Shown piece after piece: positions 1 through 7,529 of a stretch of 64,000 nucleotides of DNA; positions within the stretch are counted from its first letter, which is position 1; each line of letters opens with the position of its first letter. Both the position numbers and the translations under genes were made by a program. This stretch comes from CAZDCD01 sp964503885 (GTDB lineage Bacteria; Bacteroidota; Bacteroidia; Bacteroidales; UBA10428). The stretch covers positions 29,202 through 93,201 of the forward strand of contig CAZDCD010000018.1 in assembly GCA_964503885.1 (NCBI GenBank), read 5' to 3'. Below the pieces are notes generated by a model. The model saw nothing but the letters and a program-made list of their open reading frames with translations, did no database searches and was not told the DNA's origin.

Positions 1-2343
1 GGAGGTATATGGGGCGGTTCCAGGGTTTCATTCCATCACAACCTGCTGGCCCATCATACCAGCCGGAATCCCAGATTTAACGGTGCCCGCGAACATATCC
101 TTCCGTACGAAGAACTAGTTGACCACCGGAATAATGTAATCTACAACTGGGGATTTAACAGTGCATACGGCGGTGAGCCCAGCAATATTGACGGATCCAA
201 AGCAAAATATAACATAGTCGGAAATTATTACAAATATGGCCCGGGCACCGATAGTGGAAGCAAGTATTATAGAATTCTGAATCCGAGTGCCGACGCGACA
301 TACGGATACAGTCAATGGTATATCGACAGCAACTATGTTTATGGTTACCCGGATGTTACCGCCGATAACTGGACGCTCGGAGTTCAGGGTCCGTCCGCCG
401 CCCAAAAGACTGTCATGAGAAGCATGACACCCTTTGAATCTGATACGCTGGAACATCAGACGGCTGAAGAAGCTTATGCGAGCATACTTGAGAATGCCGG
501 CGCAATTCTGCCGAGACGCGATACGGTGGATAAAAGAATAGTCATGGAGGTTGAAAACGGTGTGGCAACATATGGCGGGGCAGCCTGGGGAGCAAAAAGC
601 GGAATTATAGATTCACAGAGCGATGTGGGTGGGTTTCCTACATTGTATTCCGCACCGGCATTGTCCGACCGCGATCATGATGGCATGCCTGACTGGTGGG
701 AAGAGGATAACCTGCTTAATCCGGACGATCAGTCAGACCGGAATGGTGATATGTGGGGAGAAGGGTATACAAACCTCGAATATTACCTGAACAGCATTAC
801 TGCATACCATGATTTTCTGTACCCTCCTGACAGCCTGAAGGCAGAGCTTACCGATGTGAACCAGATTACTTTGTCATGGAAAGATCGTGCCTATAATGAA
901 GAAGGATATTGTATTGAAAGACAGGAGAATGCCGGCGAATTTTACCTTATCGATACCATACCTGAGAATTCCGTTGCTTTTACCGATACAGGGTTAAACT
1001 ATTCCACTCAGTTCACCTACCGGGTTAGGGCTATCAGTCTTTCCGACAGTTCCTTATATTCAAATACCGCAACAGCTACAACCCTTGATGAAAATGCCAC
1101 TCCGCTCAAGGCGTTCAATCCGCAACCCGAGAATGCTTCCATACATATTAATACAGATGTAAGGCTTAGCTGGGATAATGGATTAGGAACCCAGTTGCAG
1201 ACATTGTACCTGGGAACATCTGATCCGCCCGATTCAGTCGCTACACAGGAAGGCTCTTTTTATGATCTCTCTGATCTTCAGAAGGGAACTATATACTACT
1301 GGAGGGTAGATGAATCAAATTTTAATGGAACCACTACCGGTGATATGTGGACTTTCACAACCCGTCCGGTTTTGTCTGATCAACTCACAGGGCACTGGCA
1401 TTTTGACACACCTCCGCTGGCCGATGACTCAACGATATACGGCAATGACGGCCAACCTGTTAATATGACCCTGAATGACTTTGTCTCCGGTATTATCGGT
1501 GGTGCGGTTCGCTTTAACGGAACCGATCAATACATACGCATCCCCAATAGCTGGGTATGGGATTTTAACACAGAATCTTTTACTATCTCATGCTGGATCA
1601 AACAGGACCCGGCATTAACCGACCCCGAAAAAGAGTACAGGTATATCGTCAAAGGATCCAATATACAGGATTCTGTCTCCGGAAGAACCGGTAAACGGTA
1701 CGAATTGTATTATAAACCCTCAGCCAGTACCTTCCGGTTTGATGTCGATGATAACGTGGTTAAGTCTTCTGCAGAGGCCGGTTACAGCCATTTTATAACA
1801 AATGAGTGGGTGCATGTGGTTGCCATCAGAGATACGGCCTCAGATAGTCTTAAGTTATATTGTAACAACGTATTAATAGGCATAAGTAAAGACAGTACCG
1901 GAGGTATTTCACAGAACGAAGATATGTATTTTGGATACTCTGTGGATTATGGAAGCTTTTATAACGGCCTGTTAGACGACGTCAGAATATATAATTATGC
2001 CCTGAGCGAACAGGAAATAGCTGCGCTTTATCACCGTGTGGTCCCTGTCCATATTGATCACATTGAACTGAATACAAGTACTTCTGACCGGATCTTCATC
2101 TTTCCGGTCCCGGCATCCGACAGGTTAACCATAGCGGCACCTCCGGAACCACTCCAGAATATACATATTCGCATTACTGATCTTACCGGAAAGGTATTTC
2201 TTCAGGAAAAGATTGAAGGCAATGCATTTTCTGCAGGCAAAATCGAGCTGGATATCAGCCATCTTGAAGCCGGCACTTACATCGTTCACATGCAATCAAG
2301 CGGAACCATAAAGGTAAATAAGCTGATTGTGGCAAATAAGTGA
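1..2343 (+). CDS. Pectate lyase (PL1) with Fn3, LamG and T9SS sorting domains, 5' truncated
   Basis: The frame is open from base 1, so the start and signal peptide lie upstream; about 780 residues are visible. The first 140 end a parallel beta-helix with the PL1 signature: GGSRVSFHHNLLAHH followed by TSRNPRF, whose Arg is the usual catalytic base. Around residues 222-266 is a Ca-binding-like linker (DRDHDGMPDWWE, then GYTNLEYYLN) common after Bacteroidota pectate lyases. Next come an Fn3 domain (about 275-363), a second beta-sandwich (366-455), a LamG/concanavalin-like domain (458-680) and a C-terminal type A T9SS sorting domain (FPVPASDRL, then LEAGTYIVHM). The protein is therefore probably exported by T9SS and anchored at or released from the cell surface to cleave pectate. 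Fold and family are clear; exact substrate and lyase subfamily are inferred. Confidence 0.9.
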   Translation, partial: GGIWGGSRVSFHHNLLAHHTSRNPRFNGAREHILPYEELVDHRNNVIYNWGFNSAYGGEPSNIDGSKAKYNIVGNYYKYGPGTDSGSKYYRILNPSADATYGYSQWYIDSNYVYGYPDVTADNWTLGVQGPSAAQKTVMRSMTPFESDTLEHQTAEEAYASILENAGAILPRRDTVDKRIVMEVENGVATYGGAAWGAKSGIIDSQSDVGGFPTLYSAPALSDRDHDGMPDWWEEDNLLNPDDQSDRNGDMWGEGYTNLEYYLNSITAYHDFLYPPDSLKAELTDVNQITLSWKDRAYNEEGYCIERQENAGEFYLIDTIPENSVAFTDTGLNYSTQFTYRVRAISLSDSSLYSNTATATTLDENATPLKAFNPQPENASIHINTDVRLSWDNGLGTQLQTLYLGTSDPPDSVATQEGSFYDLSDLQKGTIYYWRVDESNFNGTTTGDMWTFTTRPVLSDQLTGHWHFDTPPLADDSTIYGNDGQPVNMTLNDFVSGIIGGAVRFNGTDQYIRIPNSWVWDFNTESFTISCWIKQDPALTDPEKEYRYIVKGSNIQDSVSGRTGKRYELYYKPSASTFRFDVDDNVVKSSAEAGYSHFITNEWVHVVAIRDTASDSLKLYCNNVLIGISKDSTGGISQNEDMYFGYSVDYGSFYNGLLDDVRIYNYALSEQEIAALYHRVVPVHIDHIELNTSTSDRIFIFPVPASDRLTIAAPPEPLQNIHIRITDLTGKVFLQEKIEGNAFSAGKIELDISHLEAGTYIVHMQSSGTIKVNKLIVANK

Positions 2344-2362
2344 TTAAGTGATTAGGTGATTA
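2339..2362. repeat. Three tandem 8-bp units over the lyase stop codon
   Basis: AGTGATTA, AGTGATTA and GGTGATTA follow head to tail and include the TGA stop of the lyase. This is probably a simple slipped-strand repeat; no function is claimed. Confidence 0.6.
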
Positions 2363-2745
2363 AGATTTGAAGCAGGCAGAGCGCTTTTTGGCCTTTTGCT
2401 TCCCGGCAGGATAAGCTTCTGCTACCGGAGTCCCCATTGCTCCCAAACATGATTCGTGACGTATCGATTTTCCGGATTCATATTCTTCCCCGGAGTTGAA
2501 GAACGGGATCGTTGTTTTCAGAAGATCTGCCTGATTCGATAATTCTTCAGCCGCTGATGCCAGCTTTACTGCTCTTGTTGCCATTTCCCAGATGCAGCGG
2601 CATTTTGCTGGGTTATCTGGTTTAACTGCTGTATGGCCCCATTTATCTCTTCAGCTCCCGGATTAATTTCCTGGTTTACAGCAACGATCTTATGCACAGG
2701 TTTTGAGGTATTGCGGATGTAAGCTATGATTTTTATTTCCTTATA
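2360..2745 (-). pseudogene. Remnant of a methyl-accepting chemotaxis protein (C-terminal signalling tip)
   Basis: Reading leftwards from about 2745, the minus strand encodes KIVAVNQEINPGAEEIN and then AIQQLNQITQQNAAAS, the familiar end of the MCP cytoplasmic domain. One frame change near 2587 (GGGAAATGG, apparently one base short) moves to the next segment, ASAAEELSNQADLLKTTI, which is the normal MCP C-terminus, plus a short variable tail ending at 2360. A stop codon lies just upstream of 2745 and no receptor N-terminus is present. What is left is about 125 codons of a broken gene. No other chemotaxis gene is seen in the window. Confidence 0.75.
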
Positions 2746-2863
2746 TCAATATGATTTTAAATAAATTTACTTGTGGATAGTATTAGCACACAATTTGATG
2801 ATGGTTTCATCGCAAGTATTTCCCAAAAAAGGTGTCTAATGATTCGTAACCTTTTATATCCCG

Positions 2864-3436
2864 ATGACGGAACAGGAAATTATAGATAGACTCAGGAAAA
2901 AAGACGAAACGGCCCTTAAGGAACTTATTGACTGGTACCAGGTTTCGTTGTTAAAGCTAGTGAACGGGTTTATCCATGAAACCGAGGAAGCAAAGGAAAT
3001 TGTACAGGATGTTTTTATTGAACTGTATTTTGGCATTGACAATTTCAGGGGTGATTCGAAATTATCGACATGGCTGTATCGTGTGGCAGTGAATAAATCA
3101 CTGAATCAGCTTAGGCGGAATAAGAAAAGACAAATTTTCAGCCGGCTGAATCCTGCACTATCGAGGGCCGGGAATTCGGATATAAAGGACACCGGAAAAG
3201 TCCCCGGAGAGATGCTGGAACGTTCCGAACGGATAACACTGATCCGGAAAACGATCAATTCACTGCCTGAAAATCAGCGCATAGCTTTTATCATGAACAA
3301 ATACCAGGACCTGTCCTATAAAGAGATCTCCGGGGTAATGGATATTACATTGCCGGCTGTTGAGTCGCTGGTGCATCGCGCTAAGATAAACCTGCAGAAA
3401 AAATTGGCTAAACTCCATAAAAAAAACCTGCTCTGA
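2864..3436 (+). CDS. ECF (sigma-70 family) RNA polymerase sigma factor
   Basis: A 190-residue protein of normal ECF length. Region 2 lies at about 20-88, with VQDVFIELY and then FRGDSKLSTWLYRVAVNKSLN, the segment that binds core polymerase and melts the -10 element. Region 4 (about 125-178: LPENQRIAF, YKEISGVM, VESLVHRAKINLQKKL) is the helix-turn-helix that reads the -35 region. A zinc-finger membrane protein follows 51 bases downstream, the standard ECF/anti-sigma pairing, and two periplasmic Spy/CnrX-like proteins come after it. The sigma factor is therefore probably released by envelope or metal stress and likely autoregulates the operon. The inducer cannot be read from the sequence. Confidence 0.93.
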   Translation: MTEQEIIDRLRKKDETALKELIDWYQVSLLKLVNGFIHETEEAKEIVQDVFIELYFGIDNFRGDSKLSTWLYRVAVNKSLNQLRRNKKRQIFSRLNPALSRAGNSDIKDTGKVPGEMLERSERITLIRKTINSLPENQRIAFIMNKYQDLSYKEISGVMDITLPAVESLVHRAKINLQKKLAKLHKKNLL

Positions 3437-3487
3437 TGCGCAAGTTTAACCCATGAATGGTGTCAAATAAGATAAAGAACACAGTGA

Positions 3488-3916
3488 ATGAAATGCAGAA
3501 CCGTACATACCAACCTGATCGATTATTTTGAAGGAACCCTTAATACAAACCTGTCTGAACGGTTGCGTTTGCATCTTGCCGGATGTGAAAAATGCACCGC
3601 TTTTGCTGTTGTTGTTAGGGAAACATTAAAAACAATTGAAAAAGAGAAATCTGTCAGTTCAGACCCTGATATGTATTCAGGGATTATCTCCGGTTTGGTT
3701 CGCCGGGAACACCGGGTACAATTGCCGTATACCGCTGCTTTTATTTTCCGGCGTATTGCGGCAGTACTTATTTTATTGTCAGGATTATCGGCCGGAATCA
3801 TTCTGGGAAACAGCTATCTGAGCAGGGAAAAATTAACGGCCGATTACAGGAACGAAATTTATTTCCTTGATGGAATTCACCAGGAGACGATTGAAAATAT
3901 ATTGCTGCCGGAATAA
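3488..3916 (+). CDS. Anti-sigma factor, zinc-finger (ZAS/zf-HC2-like), single membrane segment
   Basis: A 142-residue protein with an N-terminal H29-x3-C33-x2-C36 motif (HLAGCEKC) preceded by Cys3, as in zinc-associated anti-sigma domains that bind ECF factors in the cytoplasm. A single hydrophobic helix at about 82-104 crosses the membrane, leaving a short C-terminal part of about 35 residues in the periplasm. It lies directly downstream of the sigma gene and 10 bases before the next gene, so the operon is tight. The short periplasmic tail suggests that signal detection depends on the following periplasmic proteins, as CnrX does for CnrY; that is inference. Confidence 0.85.
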   Translation: MKCRTVHTNLIDYFEGTLNTNLSERLRLHLAGCEKCTAFAVVVRETLKTIEKEKSVSSDPDMYSGIISGLVRREHRVQLPYTAAFIFRRIAAVLILLSGLSAGIILGNSYLSREKLTADYRNEIYFLDGIHQETIENILLPE

Positions 3917-3926
3917 AATCAAGACT

Positions 3927-4505
3927 ATGAAAACATTCTTTAATCAAAACAGGATACTGATCTGGTCGCTTGTCTTTCTTTTTGCACTGAATATCGCCGC
4001 CATCGGCACCATATTCTACCATAACATACAGATGAAGAAAGAGCTTGGTTACCTGCCGCAGGAAGTATATATTCCGCGAATGCCTGTACCGGCCGACGGA
4101 AGGTTTATGCGTGAAACCCTGAATCTCGATGAAGAACAATTCAGGCAGTTTAACCTGTTGCGCCACTCATTTCACCGTGAGGCAATGAAAATCAGATCAT
4201 CCCTGTTTTCGCTGAGAACCGATCTGCTGCGGGAACTTTCAAAACCTGAACCCAGCATGTCAAGAATCCGGCAGTTAACCGATGAGATCGGTAAAGATCA
4301 TGCCAGCCTCAAACTACTTACGAGTAAGTATTACCTGGATATAAAAAAACTATGCAACGCCGGACAGAAAGAAAAGCTGAATGCTTTTTTCCTTAAACTG
4401 CTCGATCATGAGCCCTATGTTCCCATGAACAGGAGAGAGCATCACAGAGGATGGCGGCATGAGAACAGGAACACCGATACACAACCATATATGGATTCAA
4501 TGTAA
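3927..4505 (+). CDS. Membrane-anchored Spy/CnrX-like heavy-metal/envelope stress sensor protein
   Basis: A protein of 192 residues from the ATG at 3927; an in-frame upstream start exists but would overlap the anti-sigma gene. It has an N-terminal membrane anchor (about 11-33, IWSLVFLFALNIAAIG) followed by a mostly helical, charged periplasmic domain with NLDEEQFRQFNLLRHSF, the degenerate LTxxQ-type motif of the Spy/CpxP/CnrX superfamily. The tail is rich in His and Arg (RREHHRGWRH), compatible with metal binding. Position after an anti-sigma factor parallels CnrX, which holds its anti-sigma protein until metal is bound. Family is likely; ligand unknown. Confidence 0.72.
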   Translation: MKTFFNQNRILIWSLVFLFALNIAAIGTIFYHNIQMKKELGYLPQEVYIPRMPVPADGRFMRETLNLDEEQFRQFNLLRHSFHREAMKIRSSLFSLRTDLLRELSKPEPSMSRIRQLTDEIGKDHASLKLLTSKYYLDIKKLCNAGQKEKLNAFFLKLLDHEPYVPMNRREHHRGWRHENRNTDTQPYMDSM

Positions 4506-4527
4506 TGTCAAACTAAATAATGGAAAA

Positions 4528-5031
4528 ATGAACAGAAATCAGTATTTAAGCAGGATAGCCCTGGGAATTGCACTTGCCGTTGCAGGTACAAACCTTATGG
4601 CTCAACCCGGGGCGGGTATGAAACACAGAGGGGGACCGGATAATGATCAACATGCTTTCTGCATGGCGATCCCCGGACTTACCGATGAACAGGAACAAAA
4701 ATTAGATCGGCTGAGAACCGCTCATCTCAAAGAGATGACGGCATTGCGGAACGATATTGCCGTAAAGCGTGCAGAGATTCAAAAACTCGAAACAGTTGAT
4801 AAGCCGGATATGGCCCAGATCAATAAAACCATTGATGAACTCGGCTCGGTAAGAACTGAAATGGCTAAAAAAAGGGCTGCTCATCTTCAGCAGGTAAGAA
4901 GCCTCCTGACGGAAGAACAGAGGGTGTATTTTGATGCGCTCCATTACGGCAGAGGTAACGGATATGAAGGCCGTCACAGGGAATTTGGCCACGGATACGG
5001 AATGGGACCCGATTGCCCGATGCAAAAATAA
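4528..5031 (+). CDS. Periplasmic Spy/CpxP family protein (LTxxQ motifs)
   Basis: The ATG at 4528 gives 167 residues with a signal peptide (hydrophobic 9-22, cleavage after LMAQ). The mature protein is a helical hairpin with two LTxxQ motifs, LTDEQEQKLDRL and LLTEEQRVYF, the hallmark of Spy/CpxP periplasmic chaperones. The C-terminus is rich in Gly, His and Tyr, and the sequence just after the signal peptide also carries His (MKHRG, DNDQHAF). It is the last gene of the sigma/anti-sigma operon and is followed by a strong terminator, so it is probably a stress-induced effector that binds misfolded periplasmic proteins or metals. Confidence 0.75.
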   Translation: MNRNQYLSRIALGIALAVAGTNLMAQPGAGMKHRGGPDNDQHAFCMAIPGLTDEQEQKLDRLRTAHLKEMTALRNDIAVKRAEIQKLETVDKPDMAQINKTIDELGSVRTEMAKKRAAHLQQVRSLLTEEQRVYFDALHYGRGNGYEGRHREFGHGYGMGPDCPMQK

Positions 5032-5061
5032 TCTCTGCCGAAGAGGCAGGATTTTTTCAGG

Positions 5062-5115
5062 AGGCTGGTGCAGAAACAGGTTGGCAACAAGTCAACGTGG
5101 CACCAGCCTTTTTTT
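5062..5115 (+). terminator. Rho-independent terminator of the sigma-factor operon
   Basis: A 10-bp perfect stem (AGGCTGGTGC at 5062-5071 with GCACCAGCCT at 5100-5109) closes a 28-base loop containing a second small GTTG/CAAC pairing and is followed directly by seven T. Confidence 0.88.
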
Positions 5116-5190
5116 ATGGCAGACAAATTCGGAATTCTGTGCAGATTTACATAATTTAGAACCGTTATAAATTACAATATCAAAGATAAA

Positions 5191-5216
5191 TATATGTATA
5201 TATTTATATATATTTG
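5191..5216 (+). promoter_or_regulatory. AT-rich dyad with Bacteroidota -7 box before the methyltransferase operon
   Basis: TATATTTG at 5209-5216 matches the Bacteroidota -7 consensus TAnnTTTG, 17 bases before the ATG at 5233. It lies at the end of a run of alternating TATA with imperfect dyad symmetry (5191-5214), the kind of sequence bound by ArsR/SmtB-type repressors. No such regulator is encoded nearby, so the operator role is only a suggestion. I could not find a convincing -33 TTTG. Confidence 0.4.
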
Positions 5217-5232
5217 CACGAAATATTGAGAA

Positions 5233-5877
5233 ATGAACCCGGTTGAAATAGAAAAAAGGTATACACAACTGGCTGAAAGCAGTTGCTGCATGTCGTGCGG
5301 GGATGCAATCGACTTTTCAAACCCTTCTGAAGGAGAAGTTTGCCTCGATCTGGGTTGCGGACGGGGCAATGATGTATTAAAGATGGCGGGAAAAGTTGGT
5401 CCCAGGGGCCGTGTATATGGCGTTGACATCACTGAAGGGATGCTTGAAAAAGCCAGAAGAACAGCTGAAAAGATCTCAGCGGGTAACGTGGAATTTATAC
5501 GGGCAGACCTTGAAAAAATACCACTCCCGGATCAATCGGTTGACCTGGTGATATCGAACTGTACAATCAATCACGTCTCTGATAAGAAGAGCACATGGAA
5601 AGAGATCTACAGGATATTAAAGGACGGGGGCAGGTTCGTTGTCAGCGATATCTATGCCCGTGAACCGGTACCTGAAGAATACAGGAACGATCCGGTAGCT
5701 GTTGCGGAATGCTGGGCGGGTGCCGACACACGCCATGTATACCTGCAGACATTAAAAAATGCCGGGTTTCAGAAGATTGATATTCTTGAGGAGAGCACAC
5801 CTTATGAAAAAGGCCGGATAACTGTTAGCAGTTTCACACTGACAGGAAAGAAAGTCAAAACATGTTGTTGTTCATAA
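5233..5877 (+). CDS. ArsM-like SAM-dependent methyltransferase (arsenite methyltransferase family)
   Basis: A 214-residue class I methyltransferase. Motif I is LDLGCGRGNDVL (38-49), the acidic loop GVDITEGM lies at 63-70, and motif IV is DLVISNCTINHV (104-115). The S-N-C-x-I-N-x-x-x-D-K arrangement and a second Cys at 160 (AECWAGA) match ArsM, which binds As(III) through cysteines. A CCMSC cluster sits at 18-22, and the last residues are three consecutive Cys plus Ser, unusual and suggestive of metalloid or soft-metal binding. It is shorter than classical ArsM (about 260-380), lacking the C-terminal domain. First gene of a cassette with a radical SAM enzyme and a thioredoxin reductase; thiols are needed for arsenic methylation, which fits. 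The substrate is not proven, and a peptide or small thiol remains possible. Confidence 0.78.
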   Translation: MNPVEIEKRYTQLAESSCCMSCGDAIDFSNPSEGEVCLDLGCGRGNDVLKMAGKVGPRGRVYGVDITEGMLEKARRTAEKISAGNVEFIRADLEKIPLPDQSVDLVISNCTINHVSDKKSTWKEIYRILKDGGRFVVSDIYAREPVPEEYRNDPVAVAECWAGADTRHVYLQTLKNAGFQKIDILEESTPYEKGRITVSSFTLTGKKVKTCCCS

Positions 5878-5891
5878 AAAAATAATTCACC

Positions 5892-5987
5892 ATGAAGAGT
5901 CTGATACAGAAAAACAGGACAGGGAAAAAGGAAGTTGCGCAATGTTGTGCCAAGCAATCAAAAATAGTGGCTGGATGCCATGACTGA
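5892..5987 (+). CDS. Possible 31-residue cysteine-containing peptide between methyltransferase and radical SAM genes
   Basis: An ATG 15 bases after the methyltransferase stop opens a frame of 31 codons ending in TGA at 5985. The N-terminal half is basic (KSLIQKNRTGKKE) and the C-terminal half carries CC at 18-19 and a third Cys at 29 (AGCHD end). No ribosome binding site is visible, but most genes here lack one. Its place directly before a radical SAM/SPASM enzyme is where a RiPP precursor would sit; a small metal-binding peptide is the alternative. A chance ORF cannot be excluded at this size. Confidence 0.4.
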   Translation: MKSLIQKNRTGKKEVAQCCAKQSKIVAGCHD

Positions 5988-6203
5988 TTAAGCCGGCATC
6001 GGATGAGTATTTGTTCAGGGCCGGTATCAGGCTTCCGGTTTCGCAGTTTCAGGCCGGAAATTCACAGATTTCAGTATAAACTGGTCTCTTTATGAGCCGG
6101 CATATTGCCGGTAAAAGTAAAAGCAATTATAGAAGTACACCGGAATCGCAAACCTGGTATTGCTGAAGTTTATCACTGTTTTATATTCCATATGGATATC
6201 TGT

Positions 6204-7520
6204 ATGTATTTTTCAAAACATAACATTCTATCAAGGATAAGGGGTTCGGAAAACTTTTTTCTGATGAACCTGTTATCGGAACATGTGGATATTCTTACCG
6301 CTGAAGAGGCACGTGAGGTACAAAACGGACACTACCGGAATCAGGGGGAATTTGAACAGAAAGGATACCTGGTGGATCCTGAAGAGGAAGAAAAGCTTTT
6401 CCGGGAAAAGTACCTCGAGTTCCTGGAAATGCGCGATAACGATGAGATCCAGCTCTTTTTTGTACCCGGGTATACCTGCAATTTTAACTGTTCCTACTGC
6501 TACCAGAATGCATACGGCTACCTCCCGAATAACCTTACCCGTGAAGTGATCGATGCATTCTTCAGCTATATTTCTTCTCAATTCGGTACCCGGAAAAAAT
6601 ACGTAACACTATTCGGAGGTGAGCCCTTGCTGCCTGGAAAGAAACACAAAGAGGGTATTGCCTACTTTCTTGCATGTGCAGCCCGGACAGGGCTTGATGT
6701 GGCCCTGGTGACCAATGGTTACCATCTGGCAGACTACCTGAATGAACTTAAGCCGTTTAGGATCAGGGAAATTCAGGTAACGCTTGACGGCACCCAACCT
6801 GTTCACGACAACCGGAGAAGACTTAAGAACGGTAGCGGTACATTTGCCCGGATCGTGCAGGGAATTGACCTTGCACTTGAACAAGGTTACTCTGTAAACC
6901 TAAGGGTGGTGATCGATAAGGATAATATCGGTAACCTTCCCGATCTGGCCAGGTTTGCGATTGAAAAAGGATGGACTTCTAACCGTTTGTTCAAAACTCA
7001 GCTGGGCCGCAATTATGAATTGCATACCTGTCAGGCAGGCAGCGAAAAATTATTCAGCCGTATTTCCATGTATGAGGAAATCACGCGTCAGATACGGAAA
7101 CATCCTTATATCATGGAATTTCACAAGCCAGCATATTCTGTCTCCAAATTTCTATTTGAAGAAGGCCGGCTGCCTCAACCTCTGTTCGATTCGTGTCCGG
7201 GAACAAAGACCGAATGGGCTTTTGACTGTTACGGTAAGATCTATTCCTGCACGGCAACAGTTGGAAAACCCGGGGAGGAACTTGGCCGCTATTTTCCGGA
7301 TACCGCATTGGACACTGAAAAGATATCACTATGGGAAGACAGGGACATCCTATCGATTGCTGCCTGCAATAATTGCACGGTTCAGCTTGGCTGCGGGGGC
7401 GGCTGTGCGGCAGTAGCCCTGAATAAAACAGGATCTTTGCATGCTCCCGATTGCCGCCCGGTGAAAGAACTGGCGGAGATGGGCATCGGGCTTTATTTTA
7501 ATGATGTAATTCACGCATAA
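6204..7520 (+). CDS. Radical SAM/SPASM domain enzyme (peptide-maturase type)
   Basis: From the ATG at 6204 the protein has 438 residues; an ATG at 6192 and a TTG at 6105 are in frame, but the sequence from 6204 (MYFSKHNILSRI) looks like the usual N-terminus of this group. After a helical N-terminal region, C92-x3-C96-x2-C99 (CNFNCSYC) binds the radical-generating 4Fe-4S cluster, followed by the GGEP motif (LFGGEPLL) and a partial TIM barrel (VTNGY, VTLDG). The C-terminus has a SPASM region with CYGKIYSCTATVG, CNNCTVQLGCGGGC and a final Cys (APDC), enough ligands for auxiliary clusters. SPASM enzymes usually modify peptides (sactionine, Cys-rich maturation, quinohemoprotein types). The 216 bases upstream hold a CCGGCA/TGCCGG hairpin at 6097-6111 and no convincing gene. 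Target unknown. Confidence 0.87.
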   Translation: MYFSKHNILSRIRGSENFFLMNLLSEHVDILTAEEAREVQNGHYRNQGEFEQKGYLVDPEEEEKLFREKYLEFLEMRDNDEIQLFFVPGYTCNFNCSYCYQNAYGYLPNNLTREVIDAFFSYISSQFGTRKKYVTLFGGEPLLPGKKHKEGIAYFLACAARTGLDVALVTNGYHLADYLNELKPFRIREIQVTLDGTQPVHDNRRRLKNGSGTFARIVQGIDLALEQGYSVNLRVVIDKDNIGNLPDLARFAIEKGWTSNRLFKTQLGRNYELHTCQAGSEKLFSRISMYEEITRQIRKHPYIMEFHKPAYSVSKFLFEEGRLPQPLFDSCPGTKTEWAFDCYGKIYSCTATVGKPGEELGRYFPDTALDTEKISLWEDRDILSIAACNNCTVQLGCGGGCAAVALNKTGSLHAPDCRPVKELAEMGIGLYFNDVIHA

Positions 7521-7529
7521 CCAAATAAA

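Noticed and set aside
2854..3042. Minus-strand ORF inside the sigma factor gene
   Set aside because: It is the shadow of the sigma-70 coding sequence in another frame.
6003..6095. A 30-codon ORF (start SICSGP) between the Cys-peptide and the radical SAM gene
   Set aside because: Low-complexity Arg/Phe-rich sequence, a single Cys, no ribosome binding site and no precursor-like features; more likely chance.
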